A DNA stretch of 64,000 nt from Sphingomonas prati. Lineage in GTDB: Bacteria; Pseudomonadota; Alphaproteobacteria; Sphingomonadales; Sphingomonadaceae. The translations under genes were made by a program, and so were the position numbers. Below, piece after piece: positions 35,426 to 45,948 of the stretch (the stretch's first letter is position 1; each line of letters opens with the position of its first letter). Below the pieces are notes generated by a model. The model saw only the letters and a program-made list of their open reading frames with translations, had not been told where the DNA came from and did not search any database. The DNA lies in the NCBI RefSeq assembly GCF_014643515.1, contig NZ_BMJP01000001.1:124001-188000 (forward strand), read 5' to 3'.

Positions 35426-36229
35426 TCAGCCGCGCCGCCACTGGTTGCGGATCTCGTATGCGGCCACCGCAGTCGCGACGGCCGCGTTCAGGCTGTCCGC
35501 CTTGCCCAGCATCGGGATCTTCACGCGGAGGTCGGCGGCGGCGGCATAGTCGGCGGGCAGACCCTGCGATTCGTTGCCGACCATCAGGAAGCAGGGGGTC
35601 GGGTAGGTCGGCGACTGGTAATCGACCGCGCCGTCCAGCGCGGTCGCGACGAGGTGGCCGGGGCCGGCGCGGAGCCAGGTCAGGAAGTCCGGCCAGCGCG
35701 CGGTCGCCAGCTTCTGCGTGAAGATCGCGCCCATCGACGCACGCACCGCCTCGACCGAGAAGGGATCCGCGCAATCGTCGATGAGGATCAGCCCGCCGGC
35801 TCCCACCGCGTCGCCAGTCCTGAGGATCGTGCCGATATTGCCGGGATCGCGGAGCGCCTGCGCCACGATCCACAGGTCCGCCGACCCGCGATCGATCCGG
35901 TCGAGGTCTGTCGCGGGCTCATCGAACACCCCCAGCACCGCCTGCGGATTGTCCTTGCCGCTCAGCTTGGACAGGATGTCGCGATCGGTCTGGATCGCCT
36001 CGCCGCCCGCGCCTTCGACCGCGGCGATCAATGCATCGACCAGCGGATGCGTCGCCCCCTCCGGCGCGTAGAACACCCAATTCGGCACGCGTCCCATCTC
36101 GCGCGCTTCGGTCAGGATGCGCAGTCCCTCCGCCAGGAACAGTCGCTCCAGCCGCCGGCCCTTCTTCTCACGCAACGATCGCACGCGCTTGATGAGGGGA
36201 TTGGAGAAGGCGGTTATTGTGCGGGGCAT
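35426..36229 (-). CDS. SpoU/TrmH-family RNA methyltransferase
   Basis: SAM-dependent 2'-O-ribose RNA methyltransferase with a SPOUT knot, 267 residues. The N-terminal substrate-binding domain (NPLIKRVRSLREKKGRRLERLFLAEGLRIL) resembles RlmB-type enzymes. The catalytic domain has ALRDPGNIGTILRTGDAVG (motif 1) near 139-157, LMVGNESQGLP (motif 2) and IPMLGKADSLNAAVATAVAAYE (motif 3, knot). The target (23S rRNA or tRNA) cannot be told from sequence. Confidence 0.93.
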   Translation of the reverse strand: MPRTITAFSNPLIKRVRSLREKKGRRLERLFLAEGLRILTEAREMGRVPNWVFYAPEGATHPLVDALIAAVEGAGGEAIQTDRDILSKLSGKDNPQAVLGVFDEPATDLDRIDRGSADLWIVAQALRDPGNIGTILRTGDAVGAGGLILIDDCADPFSVEAVRASMGAIFTQKLATARWPDFLTWLRAGPGHLVATALDGAVDYQSPTYPTPCFLMVGNESQGLPADYAAAADLRVKIPMLGKADSLNAAVATAVAAYEIRNQWRRG

Positions 36230-36354
36230 GGTGGAGGCTTTCGGTGGGGCTTGCTGGCGGTGTTCGCTCGTCAGCCCTTAGAACGGCGGCGGCTCGGCTT
36301 AGCCGTGCCAGGCATACTCGGTTGGATGACCTTCGATCAAACCGCCCCCAAATC

Positions 36355-36414
36355 CGTTTGGTTCGAGCCTGTCGAAAACTCAGCGGAGGGTTCTCGACAG
36401 GCTCGAACCAAACG
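36355..36414. repeat. GGTTCGAGCCTGTCGA palindromic repeat, copy 1
   Basis: Perfect 21-bp inverted repeat (36355-36375 and 36394-36414) with an 18-base centre, each arm containing GGTTCGAGCCTGTCGA. It lies in the 251-base gap between the HPr gene and the RNA methyltransferase start, both on the minus strand, so it could end the HPr operon transcript. A second, better-paired copy is at 47717-47782. No gene is visible in the rest of that gap. Confidence 0.88.
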
Positions 36415-36480
36415 CCGCGGGGCTTGGATCAGCCCAGGCTGGGGCTTTTTAAAGGACTCGTTGCCCGCTCGAACCCAGTC

Positions 36481-36753
36481 TCAGTCCTCGCCGAACTTGT
36501 TCTCGACCAGCGCCACCAGCAGATCCAGCGAGCGTTCCGCACCCGGTCCCTCGGCGGAGATCGTCACGCTGTCGCCCATCGCGGCGCCAAGCATCATCAG
36601 CCCCATGATCGACGTACCGGTCACGCTCGACCCGTCCTTCTCGACCTTGATCGCCGCTTCCTGCTGGCTGGCGAGCGTCACGAACTTGGCGCTGGCCCTC
36701 GCGTGCAGACCGCGACGGTTGGTGACCTGGACGGTGCGCGTGCAGTCGCTCAT
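36481..36753 (-). CDS. HPr phosphocarrier protein
   Basis: A 90-residue HPr-family phosphocarrier. The phosphorylated histidine is His17 in GLHARASAKFV; the HPr-kinase site is Ser48 in TSIMGLMMLGA. Alphaproteobacteria use such an HPr in a regulatory (PTS-Ntr-like) phosphorelay and not for sugar uptake. It overlaps the EIIA gene by four bases and is the last gene of the chvI-chvG-hprK-rapZ-EIIA-HPr operon, so HprK made from the same transcript can phosphorylate Ser48. Confidence 0.95.
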   Translation of the reverse strand: MSDCTRTVQVTNRRGLHARASAKFVTLASQQEAAIKVEKDGSSVTGTSIMGLMMLGAAMGDSVTISAEGPGAERSLDLLVALVENKFGED

Positions 36754-37157
36754 GCCGCCGCGACCCCCAGGACCTCGGACGCGACCGAGATATATTTGCG
36801 GCCGGCATCGCGCGCGGCGGCGACGGCAGGCTGAACCTTCAACGTCTTGCGCGCGCCCTCCAGCCGGATCAGCATCGGCAGGTTGACGCCTGCGATCACC
36901 TCGACCCGGCCCGGCTCCATCAGCGAAATCGCCAGGTTCGACGGCGTGCCGCCGAACAGATCCGTCAGCAGGATGACACCCTTGCCGCGATCGACCTCCG
37001 CCACGGCAAGCGCAATGTCCGCGCGGCGGGCCTCCATGTCGTCGTCCGGCCCGATGCAGATCGGCACGATCGCTTCCTGCGGCCCGACGACATGCTCCAT
37101 CGCCGTCACGAACTCCGCGGCCAGCCGGCCGTGCGTCACCAGAACCAGTCCGATCAT
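36750..37157 (-). CDS. PTS EIIA (mannose-type) regulatory component
   Basis: A 135-residue mannose-family EIIA domain protein. The active histidine is His9 in MIGLVLVTHGRLA; the rest (VILLTDLFGGTPSNLAISL, VIAGVNLPMLIRL) matches the fold. With no EIIB/EIIC nearby it should be a regulatory acceptor of phosphate from HPr. ATG 37157 is the start since the fold begins there; an upstream extension would overlap rapZ. Seven bases separate it from rapZ and it overlaps HPr by four. Confidence 0.94.
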   Translation of the reverse strand: MIGLVLVTHGRLAAEFVTAMEHVVGPQEAIVPICIGPDDDMEARRADIALAVAEVDRGKGVILLTDLFGGTPSNLAISLMEPGRVEVIAGVNLPMLIRLEGARKTLKVQPAVAAARDAGRKYISVASEVLGVAAA

Positions 37158-37164
37158 TGTCGCA

Positions 37165-38079
37165 TCATGCCTTCTTCGCAGCCCCGTCGCCAGCGGACTC
37201 ACGGGCGGCATCGCCCAGGTCTCGGTGCAGAACCGTGGGCGAAAAGCCAGCATCGTGCAACCGCTGGCCGACCCGTTCGGCCACGTGAACCGAGCGGTGA
37301 CGCCCCCCGGTGCATCCGAATGCCACCGTGACGTAGGATTTTCCCTCCGCATGGTATCGCGGCAACAGCGTGAGCAGCAGATCCTCAATCCGCCCGACCA
37401 CGTCGGCATAGGCCGGATCGCCGGCGATATGGTCGATCACCGGCTGGTCCTGCCCGGTCATCGGACGCAGCGCGCGGTCCCAATGCGGGTTGCGCAGGAA
37501 CCGCATGTCGAACAGCAGGTCGGCGTTGCGCGGCACCCCGCGCGAAAAACCGAACGACATGACGGTCAGCGTCGGCGTCTCGTCCGTCGCGCCGAACCGC
37601 CCGCGGACCTCGGCCTGCAACGCGTTGGTCGACAGCTCGGTCGTGTCGATCAGGTGATCCGCCCCGCGCCGAACCGCCGCGATCAGATCACGTTCGCGCA
37701 GGATGCCGTCCGCCGCCGGCCGGTCGAGCGCCAGCGGATGTCGCCGCCGCGTCTCTGAAAAGCGCCGGACCAGCTCCGGCCCGCCGCAATCGAGGAACAG
37801 GATCTCCGCGGTGCCGCCGCGCTCAACCCGCAACCGGGCGATCCGCGCAACGATCTGATCCGCGTCGAACCCGCGCGTCCGCATGTCGATGCCGATCGCC
37901 AGCGGTCGGTCCTCATCCTCCGCGCCCGGCGCACTGGGCGCCCCGAGCAGCCGATCGAGCAGCGCCAGCGGGAAATTGTCGACCGTTTCCCAGCCCATGT
38001 CCTCGAACGTCTTGAGCGCGGTCGTCTTGCCCGCCCCCGACATGCCGGTGACCAGGATGATGCGGCTCGGTTCGGTCAT
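37165..38079 (-). CDS. rapZ: RNase adapter RapZ
   Basis: P-loop protein of 304 residues of the RapZ/YvcJ family. Walker A is GMSGAGKT near 12-19; the middle segments GWETVDNFPLALLD and FLDCGGPELVRRFSETRRRHPL and the C-terminal FGCTGGRHRSVHVAE (about 265-279) are hallmark motifs. In E. coli RapZ guides RNase E to small RNAs controlling GlmS; in alphaproteobacteria its role is less clear. ATG 38079 overlaps the hprK stop by four bases. Confidence 0.95.
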   Translation of the reverse strand: MTEPSRIILVTGMSGAGKTTALKTFEDMGWETVDNFPLALLDRLLGAPSAPGAEDEDRPLAIGIDMRTRGFDADQIVARIARLRVERGGTAEILFLDCGGPELVRRFSETRRRHPLALDRPAADGILRERDLIAAVRRGADHLIDTTELSTNALQAEVRGRFGATDETPTLTVMSFGFSRGVPRNADLLFDMRFLRNPHWDRALRPMTGQDQPVIDHIAGDPAYADVVGRIEDLLLTLLPRYHAEGKSYVTVAFGCTGGRHRSVHVAERVGQRLHDAGFSPTVLHRDLGDAARESAGDGAAKKA

Positions 38080-38501
38080 GACGATATCCTTGCGAGCGCG
38101 AGTTCGAGTTTGATCGGCGCGGAGGCTTCGAATGCGGCAAGCGCGATGTAGGGCAGGGCGACACCCGCCACCGCCCGCTCGGCGCTGTCCGGCATGCGTT
38201 CGACCACCGCGTCGAGATCGCAGATCAACGCCACCGGCACCGACGCGACGTGCGGCATCTCCATGATCCCGACACCGCGCACCTCGATCCGACCCGCAAT
38301 CGTTACGGGCGGCTCCGCCACCGCCACACCGCGCTCGCGCCGGACCGCCGTATAGTCGTCGCTGACCAGCACCCACCCGCGATCGATCAGCCGCAACGCA
38401 AGGTCAGACTTGCCGGCGCCCGACCGTCCGAACAGCAGGACCGCCCGCCCATCCCGCGCTACCGCGGTCGCGTGAACGGTTTCGCTGTCTGCCTGATTCA
38501 C
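38076..38501 (-). CDS. hprK: HPr kinase/phosphorylase, short form
   Basis: A 141-residue protein with only the C-terminal kinase domain of HprK, the usual form in alphaproteobacteria. The P-loop GRSGAGKS is at 25-32, the SDDYTAV segment follows, and the EVRGVGIMEM motif (capture loop region) is at about 73-82. The N-terminal domain of Firmicutes HprK is absent. It should phosphorylate and dephosphorylate HPr on Ser48. It overlaps chvG and rapZ by four bases each. Confidence 0.94.
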   Translation of the reverse strand: MNQADSETVHATAVARDGRAVLLFGRSGAGKSDLALRLIDRGWVLVSDDYTAVRRERGVAVAEPPVTIAGRIEVRGVGIMEMPHVASVPVALICDLDAVVERMPDSAERAVAGVALPYIALAAFEASAPIKLELALARISS

Positions 38502-40090
38502 AGCTCCGCGGCCGGCAAGTCGATGACGAACCGCGCGCCGCTCGCCCCACTGTCGCGGTCGCGCACCGTGATCCAGCCCTGATGCCCCTCGACGGTCGCC
38601 TTGGCGATCGCAAGCCCAAGGCCGCTGTGCCGTCCGAACGTCTCGCCCTCCGGCCGCACCGAGTGGAAACGCCGGAAGATATCCTCGCGCGATGCGGCTG
38701 GGACGCCCGGTCCTTCGTCCTCCACCCAGACCGTCACCCGGTCGCCGATCCGCGTCGCGCCGATCTGCACGAGCCCGTCGCGCGGTGAGAAGGACACGGC
38801 ATTGTCGATCAGGTTCTCGACCACACGCGTCAGCCGCGATCCATCGCCCAGCACAACGGCGCTGCCGCGGTGCGGGCGGGCAAAGGCGATCCGCACGCCG
38901 CCGTCGATCCCGCGATCTTCGCGTGACCGGGTCAGACCTTCGATCATGGTGCCCAGATCGACGAACTCGAACTTCGCGCGCGCCAGTTCGGAGTCGACGC
39001 GTGATGCCTCCGAGATGTCGGTGATCAGCCGGTCCAGCCGACGGACATCGTCATGGACGATCGCGATCAGCCGGGCGCGCAACTCCACGTCGGTCACCAC
39101 GTCCAGGCTGTCGATCGCCGACCGGAGCGAGGCGAGCGGGTTCTTCAACTCATGCGTCACGTCTGCGGCGAAGGCCTCGGTCGCGTCGATCCGTTGGCGC
39201 AGCGCCTGAGTCATGTCGGACAACGCACGCGCCAGCATACCGATCTCGTCGCGACGGCTTGGCAGGCGGGGCACCTGCACCTCGCGTGACCGGCCGAGCC
39301 GCACGCGCTGCGCCGCAATGGCGAGGTGGCGGAGCGGCCGCGCGATCGTCCGCGCCAGGAACACGGACAAGACGATCGACGTGAGGATGACAACCGCCAG
39401 GACGATGCCCAGCCGCAGCCGTTCCTCCCGCACGATGCGCGTGATGTCGCGCGCATTGCCGGTGATGAACAGTACGCCGCGGCCGCGCATCGGCAGCGGG
39501 CTCGCCACCGACACGACCAGCGTCCGGTCCGGTGCCCGCCGTACATGCGCCTCCACCAGGTCACCGGCCAGCACGGCGCGGACCTCTGGCCAGGCGGCGG
39601 CGCGGTCGTACTCGGGCTCCACGAACATCTCCGGCACGTCCGCGCCCACGACCATGTCGACGCCGCGATCCAGCGCGCGCGCCACCTGCCGCCGCCAGCC
39701 CTCGGTCGACGGATCGCGCAGTTCGTAGGTCGGCGCCTCGTGCCGCCAGCTATCGTCCATCAACCGCCCGTCGGGGCCGTACAGCCGCAACCGCAGCTTC
39801 GTCGACTGGCCCAGCCGCGCGATCAGGGCGGAACGATCGGTTGGCCGCGCGGCGTCGATCGCCTCACCGATCAGCGTAGCCTGCACCGTCGATTGATCGA
39901 TCCGCTGATCGATCAGCCGCGACCGGTAGCTGTCGAGATAGAAGAAGCCGCCCGCCAGCAACGCCAGCGCGAAGATGTTGACCGCCAGGATGCGCGTGAC
40001 CAGCGTCCAGCGCCCGGACCAGGCAAGCGCCAGGTCGCGGTCCAGTTCGTGATTGCCCGTGCTTTTGCCGCGGGGCCGGAATGTCGACAT
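38498..40090 (-). CDS. chvG: Sensor histidine kinase ChvG-like
   Basis: Membrane histidine kinase of 530 residues. TM1 at about 32-51, a periplasmic sensing domain (about 52-227), TM2 at about 228-247, HAMP, then the H-box with His313 in DVTHELKNPLASL, N-box ENLIDNAVSFSP, and ATP-binding DEGPGVP and GLGLAIAKA. Operon order with chvI, hprK, EIIA and HPr identifies it as the ChvG/ExoS/BatS family, which responds to acid or envelope stress and controls exopolysaccharide in relatives. The start MSTFRPRGKS lies one base after the chvI stop. Confidence 0.93.
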   Translation of the reverse strand: MSTFRPRGKSTGNHELDRDLALAWSGRWTLVTRILAVNIFALALLAGGFFYLDSYRSRLIDQRIDQSTVQATLIGEAIDAARPTDRSALIARLGQSTKLRLRLYGPDGRLMDDSWRHEAPTYELRDPSTEGWRRQVARALDRGVDMVVGADVPEMFVEPEYDRAAAWPEVRAVLAGDLVEAHVRRAPDRTLVVSVASPLPMRGRGVLFITGNARDITRIVREERLRLGIVLAVVILTSIVLSVFLARTIARPLRHLAIAAQRVRLGRSREVQVPRLPSRRDEIGMLARALSDMTQALRQRIDATEAFAADVTHELKNPLASLRSAIDSLDVVTDVELRARLIAIVHDDVRRLDRLITDISEASRVDSELARAKFEFVDLGTMIEGLTRSREDRGIDGGVRIAFARPHRGSAVVLGDGSRLTRVVENLIDNAVSFSPRDGLVQIGATRIGDRVTVWVEDEGPGVPAASREDIFRRFHSVRPEGETFGRHSGLGLAIAKATVEGHQGWITVRDRDSGASGARFVIDLPAAEL

Positions 40091-40091
40091 C

Positions 40092-40802
40092 CTATTCCTC
40101 GGAAAAACGATAGCCGACGCCGTACAGCGTCTCGATCGCCTTGAATTCACCGTCCACCTGCCGGAACTTGCGGCGCAGGCGCTTGATGTGGCTGTCGATC
40201 GTACGATCGTCGACATAGACGTCGTCCTGATACGCCGTGTCCATCAACGCGTCGCGCGACTTCACGAACCCGGGGCGCTGCGCCAGCGCCTCGAGGATCA
40301 GGAACTCGGTGACGGTCAGCACGACCTCCGCGCCCGCCCATTGGACGCGGTGCCGGGCGGGATCCATCGTTAGCCGGCCGCGTACGATACGCTCGGCGGC
40401 CGGAGCGGGCTCGCCTTCGGCATCGGGCACGGCGCGGGCCTCGGATCGGCGCAGGATCGCGCGGATGCGGGCGATCAGCAGCCGCTGTGAGAACGGTTTC
40501 GTGATGTAGTCGTCGGCGCCCATCGCCAAGCCGAGCGCTTCGTCCAGCTCGTCGTCCTTCGATGTCAGGAAGATGACCGGCACGGCACTCTTCTCGCGCA
40601 GCCGACGGAGCAGCTCCATCCCGTCCATCCGCGGCATCTTGATGTCGAGCACGGCCAGGTCGGGCGGCGAGTCGATCAGCGCCTTCAACGCGGTGTCGCC
40701 GTCCGAATAGACGCGCACCGCGAACCCTTCGGATTGCAGTGCGATCGATACGGACGCCAGTATGTTGCGATCGTCGTCGACGAGCGCGATGGAAGCGGAC
40801 AT
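40092..40802 (-). CDS. chvI: Response regulator ChvI-like
   Basis: OmpR-type response regulator of 236 residues. The receiver has acidic pocket DDDR at 9-12, phosphoacceptor Asp53 in VLDIKMP and the conserved Lys in LTSKDDE near 98. The winged-helix DNA-binding domain ends in [16 protein letters not shown] and YGVGYRF. Start ATG 40802 gives [11 protein letters not shown]; eleven extra residues from an upstream start are unlikely. First gene of the operon, preceded by a 580-base gap that should hold its promoter. Confidence 0.95.
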   Translation of the reverse strand: MSASIALVDDDRNILASVSIALQSEGFAVRVYSDGDTALKALIDSPPDLAVLDIKMPRMDGMELLRRLREKSAVPVIFLTSKDDELDEALGLAMGADDYITKPFSQRLLIARIRAILRRSEARAVPDAEGEPAPAAERIVRGRLTMDPARHRVQWAGAEVVLTVTEFLILEALAQRPGFVKSRDALMDTAYQDDVYVDDRTIDSHIKRLRRKFRQVDGEFKAIETLYGVGYRFSEE

Positions 40803-41382
40803 CCCGGGCCTTTCCTCCACATCCGGCAAGGCCACCGGTTAGCGGATAGGCTGGATAAGGGCAACGCGGACGCACGGCCAGTCCTGTCAACGCTGTCGGT
40901 GATATTGCCGCCATGGCGCGCTTGCGCTATCGCCGGATACACAGGAAGCAAGCCGATCCCCCAGCCGGGACGAGCCAGGCTCATGTGCAGGAGAGTTGCC
41001 CAACCGACCGTTCGCCGCCCATGCGGCCACGCCCGTCGATGGCCGAACATGCGGTCCCGCATGTCCGCACGACGCGCCCCGCGCAGCAGCGGACGGTCAT
41101 TGGTTGCCACTCCCGTCATCATCGAGATAGAGCTTTGGCGGGACGATATGTCCTGCAAATGTCCAAGCCGGCTGTTCCGCCGTTGTCACAGCAGAGCGGT
41201 CGCCGTTGTCCCGGCACGCTGCTGACTAGATCAGCCATTCTCGAACGACGATTTTTTCAGGTGGTCGTGCGTTGGGGATACTCTACCCGGAGCGTTCGGC
41301 AACATGCTCAGGCCGCCAAACCTGGTTGGTCGGGACGCACCATCGCCCACGGTTAGAGCCGCGAACGAAAGCTTGCCCGGCC
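40803..41382. other. Gene-free region upstream of chvI
   Basis: A 580-base stretch between the nfeD stop and the chvI start, both on the minus strand. Open frames in it, including one of 147 codons on the plus strand, have arginine- and proline-rich, domain-free translations and no credible ribosome site. Visible structure: hairpin GCTGACTAGATCAGC (41221-41235), followed on the plus strand by a T6 run at 41253-41258, and an imperfect stem CAGCAGAGCG...CGCTGCTG just before. The chvI promoter must lie here; a small RNA is possible but not shown. Confidence 0.5.
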
Positions 41383-41820
41383 TCACCCAGACCGCGCCAC
41401 CACCAGTCGCCCCTGGTCATGCCCGATCACATGCATGCGCGTGCCGGCTGGCGTGTCCGGCCCGCACGCTGTCCACACTCCGTCGCCGACCCGGACACGC
41501 CCAAGACCGTCCTCGATCGCCTCGACGACGACCACCTGTTCGCCCACCAGCCGCGCCAGCCGGTCGTTCAGCAACGGATCGGCGCTTTTTGGCGGATTCC
41601 GTTTGATCACGCTGCGCCCGGCCTGCACCGTTGCCAGCGCCGCGACCGCGAACGTGCCCAGTTGTGCGGCCAGCGCCATGCCGGTCGCCAAAGTCGCCAA
41701 CCCGGTCAGCAGCGCCGCAATCCCCAGCCAGATCAGGAAGATGCCGGGCAGCGCAATCTCGGCGATCGCCAGTACCAGTCCCAGCACGATCCACAGCATT
41801 TCCGGATCGATCGTCGGCAT
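41383..41820 (-). CDS. NfeD-family membrane protein
   Basis: Short-form NfeD of 145 residues: two or three N-terminal membrane helices (MLWIVLGLVLAIAEIALPG, FLIWLGIAALLTGLATLA, MALAAQLGTFAVAALAT) followed by a small OB-fold domain (residues about 85-145; VGEQVVVVEAIEDGLGRVRVGDGVW). NfeD proteins are partners of SPFH/stomatin proteins, and the SPFH gene lies three bases upstream, so the two are almost certainly co-expressed. Confidence 0.92.
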   Translation of the reverse strand: MPTIDPEMLWIVLGLVLAIAEIALPGIFLIWLGIAALLTGLATLATGMALAAQLGTFAVAALATVQAGRSVIKRNPPKSADPLLNDRLARLVGEQVVVVEAIEDGLGRVRVGDGVWTACGPDTPAGTRMHVIGHDQGRLVVARSG

Positions 41821-41823
41821 GCC

Positions 41824-42834
41824 TCAGCTCTCCGGACCGGTGACGCGCGGCACCGACGGCGCGGCATTATCCGACGCCCGCGGTTTCAGCGGCGCTTCCG
41901 GCCGCGGACGATCGCGGTCGCCCATGATCTCGCGGGTCAGTTCGCCGATGCCGCCAAGAGTGCCCATCAACTGCGTCGCCTCGACCGGGAACAGGATCGT
42001 CTTCGCGTTCGGGCTGGTCGCGAACTTGCCGATCGCCTCGACATATTTCTGCGCGACGAAATAGTTGATCGCCTGTGTTCCGCCCGTGCCGATCGCTGTC
42101 GACACCGTCTCGGTGGCACGCGCTTCCGCCTCTGCTTCGCGCTCGCGGCCCTCGGCGTCGCGGAACGCGGCTTCGCGCCGGCCCTCGGCCTCCAGGATCT
42201 GCGACTGCTTCTGCCCCTCGGCACGCAGGATCTCCGACGCGCGGCTGCCCTCCGCTTCCAGGATCTGGGCGCGCTTCTCGCGTTCCGCCTTCATCTGCCG
42301 CCCCATGGCGTTCACGATGTCGGCCGGCGGGCGGATGTCCTTCACCTCGACCCGTGTGATCTTGATCCCCCACGCATTGGTCGCGTGATCGACGACCGAC
42401 AGCAACCGTGCATTGATCTCGTCACGCTTGGACAGCGTCTCGTCAAGATCCATCGATCCCATCACGGTGCGCAGGTTGGTGGTCGTCAGCTGCATGATCG
42501 CGACATACAGTTCGCTCACCTCATAGGCAGCCTTCGCCGCGTCCAGCACCTGGAAGAACACGACGCCGTCGACCGACACCATCGCATTGTCGCGCGTGAT
42601 GATTTCCTGCCCTGGAATGTCCAGAACCTGCTCCATCATGTTGACCTTGCGACCGATCCTGTCGACGAACGGGACGATGAAGGTGAAGCCGGGCCGGGCG
42701 ACGGCCGTGAAGCGGCCGAACCGCTCGATCGTATATTGGTAGCCCTGCCGGACCACCGTGACACCCGCGCCGATGAAGACGACGACCAATAATGCGAACA
42801 CCCCGAAAACAATCGCCGCCATATCCAACCCCAT
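41824..42834 (-). CDS. SPFH/stomatin-like membrane protein
   Basis: Stomatin/prohibitin-homology protein of 336 residues. An N-terminal membrane helix (AAIVFGVFALLVVVFIGAG) precedes the SPFH domain (VRQGYQYTIERFGRFTAVARPG to about 190), then an alanine/glutamate-rich coiled coil (GRREAAFRDAEGREREAEAE) and a C-terminal oligomerisation region. It should form large oligomers in membrane microdomains. Start is ATG 42834 (MGLDMAAI) or 42822 (MAAI). Divergent from the M28 peptidase; the 96-base gap holds both promoters. Confidence 0.92.
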   Translation of the reverse strand: MGLDMAAIVFGVFALLVVVFIGAGVTVVRQGYQYTIERFGRFTAVARPGFTFIVPFVDRIGRKVNMMEQVLDIPGQEIITRDNAMVSVDGVVFFQVLDAAKAAYEVSELYVAIMQLTTTNLRTVMGSMDLDETLSKRDEINARLLSVVDHATNAWGIKITRVEVKDIRPPADIVNAMGRQMKAEREKRAQILEAEGSRASEILRAEGQKQSQILEAEGRREAAFRDAEGREREAEAEARATETVSTAIGTGGTQAINYFVAQKYVEAIGKFATSPNAKTILFPVEATQLMGTLGGIGELTREIMGDRDRPRPEAPLKPRASDNAAPSVPRVTGPES

Positions 42835-42930
42835 CCCCGTTAGCGTCTCAGTCTCGACCTCCCGGTGGTCGGCGACAAATGAAAAGCGGCGCCCGCTTTG
42901 CAGCCGGTCGGTCGCTTGATATCGGGCTGT

Positions 42931-44379
42931 ATGAATCATCTCCGCACCGCTCTCCTGCTTCCGCTGCTTGTCGTTTCGACACCGTCGATCACCGCGCCGA
43001 TCCGCGAGGCCGCGCTGGCCCGCCATATCGATGTGCTGGCGAGCGACGCCTATGAGGGGCGGAAGCCCGGAACGCCCGGTGCGATCAAGGCCGTCACTTA
43101 CATCGCCGGCGCATTCCGCGACGCCGGCCTGACCCCGGGCGCCGCGGACGGCGGCTGGTACCAAGCCATCGCCTTCACCGAACGGACGCCCGTCACGACG
43201 GACATGCGCGTCGGGACGCGGCACGAAGCCGAGGTGACCGCGACCGGACTCGATCCGCAGGTCCGGATCGCGAACGCCCCGATTGTCTTCGCGGGCTACG
43301 GCATCGTCGGACAGGGTCGCGACGACCTGGCCGGCGTCGCCCTGACAGGGGCGGTGGTCGTGATCCGCAGCGGGACACCCGCCGGCATGGCTCAGGCCCC
43401 GCGCACGGCGGAGCGCATTGCCACGTTGCAGGCGCGCGGTGTGGCGGCCATCCTGACCGTGACGTCCGCAACCACACCATGGGCCGATCAGACCGCACAG
43501 CGGACCCGCCCGGCCACGACCTTGGCGACCGTGCGCCGCCCGTCCGTGCAGGGCACGATGAGCCAGGCCGCGTTTCGGCGATTGGCCCCGAACGCCGACG
43601 CGCTGCTCGCCGCCACCGATACTGCCGGTTTCCGCACGGTCCCGTTGCCGGGACGGATGAGCCTCACGGTCGAAACGACGATCCGTCCGTTCACCTCGTG
43701 GAACGTCATCGGCCGCCGCGCCGGCACCGCCGCGATGGGGCAGGCGGTCCTGTTCACCGGACATTGGGACCATCTCGGCATCTGCCGCCCGGAAGGCGCC
43801 ACGGACCGGATCTGCAACGGCGCGGTCGACAACGCCAGCGGCATCGCCAGCATGATCGAAACCGCGCGCGAACTCGGCACCGGTGCCAAGCCGGTGCGGG
43901 ACGAGGTCTTCATCGCCACCACCGCCGAGGAACTGGGCTTGCTGGGCATGGAGGCATGGGCGGATGCACCGACGGTTCCGCTGACCGATGTGGTCGCGGC
44001 GATCAATGTCGACACCGTCGCAATCGCCCCGCGCGGCCTTCCCGTGGCGATCGTTGGGCGCGGCCTGACCCGGCTCGACCGCGTCGTCGATCGCGCCGCC
44101 CGCCGACTGGGCCGGAAGGTCGACACCGATCTGGAGGCGAACGCCTTCACCGATCGGCAGGACGGCGCGGTACTGGTCCGGCGCGGTGTGCCGGCGGTCA
44201 TGATTGGCGGATCATTCAGTGATCTGAAACGGTTGGAGGCTTTCCTTGGCAGCGTCTATCACGGACCTGCGGACGCGCCGGGGAAGTCCGTCGTCCTCGG
44301 CGGGGCGGCGGAGGATGCCGATCTGACGGTCGCGGTGGCGCGCACGCTCGTCGATCCAGCCGCCTATCCGGCACGCTGA
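42931..44379 (+). CDS. Exported M28-family zinc peptidase
   Basis: Secreted metallopeptidase of 482 residues. A signal peptide (MNHLRTALLLPLLVVSTPS) is followed by a PA-domain insertion (about 85-200) and the M28 catalytic domain with co-catalytic zinc ligands in GHWDHLG, NGAVDNASG, the catalytic Glu pair TAEELGLLG, INVDTV and a late His (VYHGPAD). Likely an aminopeptidase in the periplasm or outside. Start ATG 42931 is set by the signal peptide. Confidence 0.92.
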   Translation: MNHLRTALLLPLLVVSTPSITAPIREAALARHIDVLASDAYEGRKPGTPGAIKAVTYIAGAFRDAGLTPGAADGGWYQAIAFTERTPVTTDMRVGTRHEAEVTATGLDPQVRIANAPIVFAGYGIVGQGRDDLAGVALTGAVVVIRSGTPAGMAQAPRTAERIATLQARGVAAILTVTSATTPWADQTAQRTRPATTLATVRRPSVQGTMSQAAFRRLAPNADALLAATDTAGFRTVPLPGRMSLTVETTIRPFTSWNVIGRRAGTAAMGQAVLFTGHWDHLGICRPEGATDRICNGAVDNASGIASMIETARELGTGAKPVRDEVFIATTAEELGLLGMEAWADAPTVPLTDVVAAINVDTVAIAPRGLPVAIVGRGLTRLDRVVDRAARRLGRKVDTDLEANAFTDRQDGAVLVRRGVPAVMIGGSFSDLKRLEAFLGSVYHGPADAPGKSVVLGGAAEDADLTVAVARTLVDPAAYPAR

Positions 44380-45945
<1,566 letters not shown>

Positions 45946-45948
45946 TCG

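Noticed and set aside
38076-38501. hprK considered truncated or a pseudogene
   Set aside because: The short kinase-domain-only form is normal in alphaproteobacteria, and both junctions are intact overlaps.
40913-41356. 147-codon open frame upstream of chvI
   Set aside because: Arg/Pro/Ser-rich, no ribosome site, no protein-like pattern.
42835-43773. Upstream extension of the SPFH protein to 649 residues
   Set aside because: The extra part is antisense to the M28 peptidase and has no domain; the SPFH protein begins with its membrane helix.
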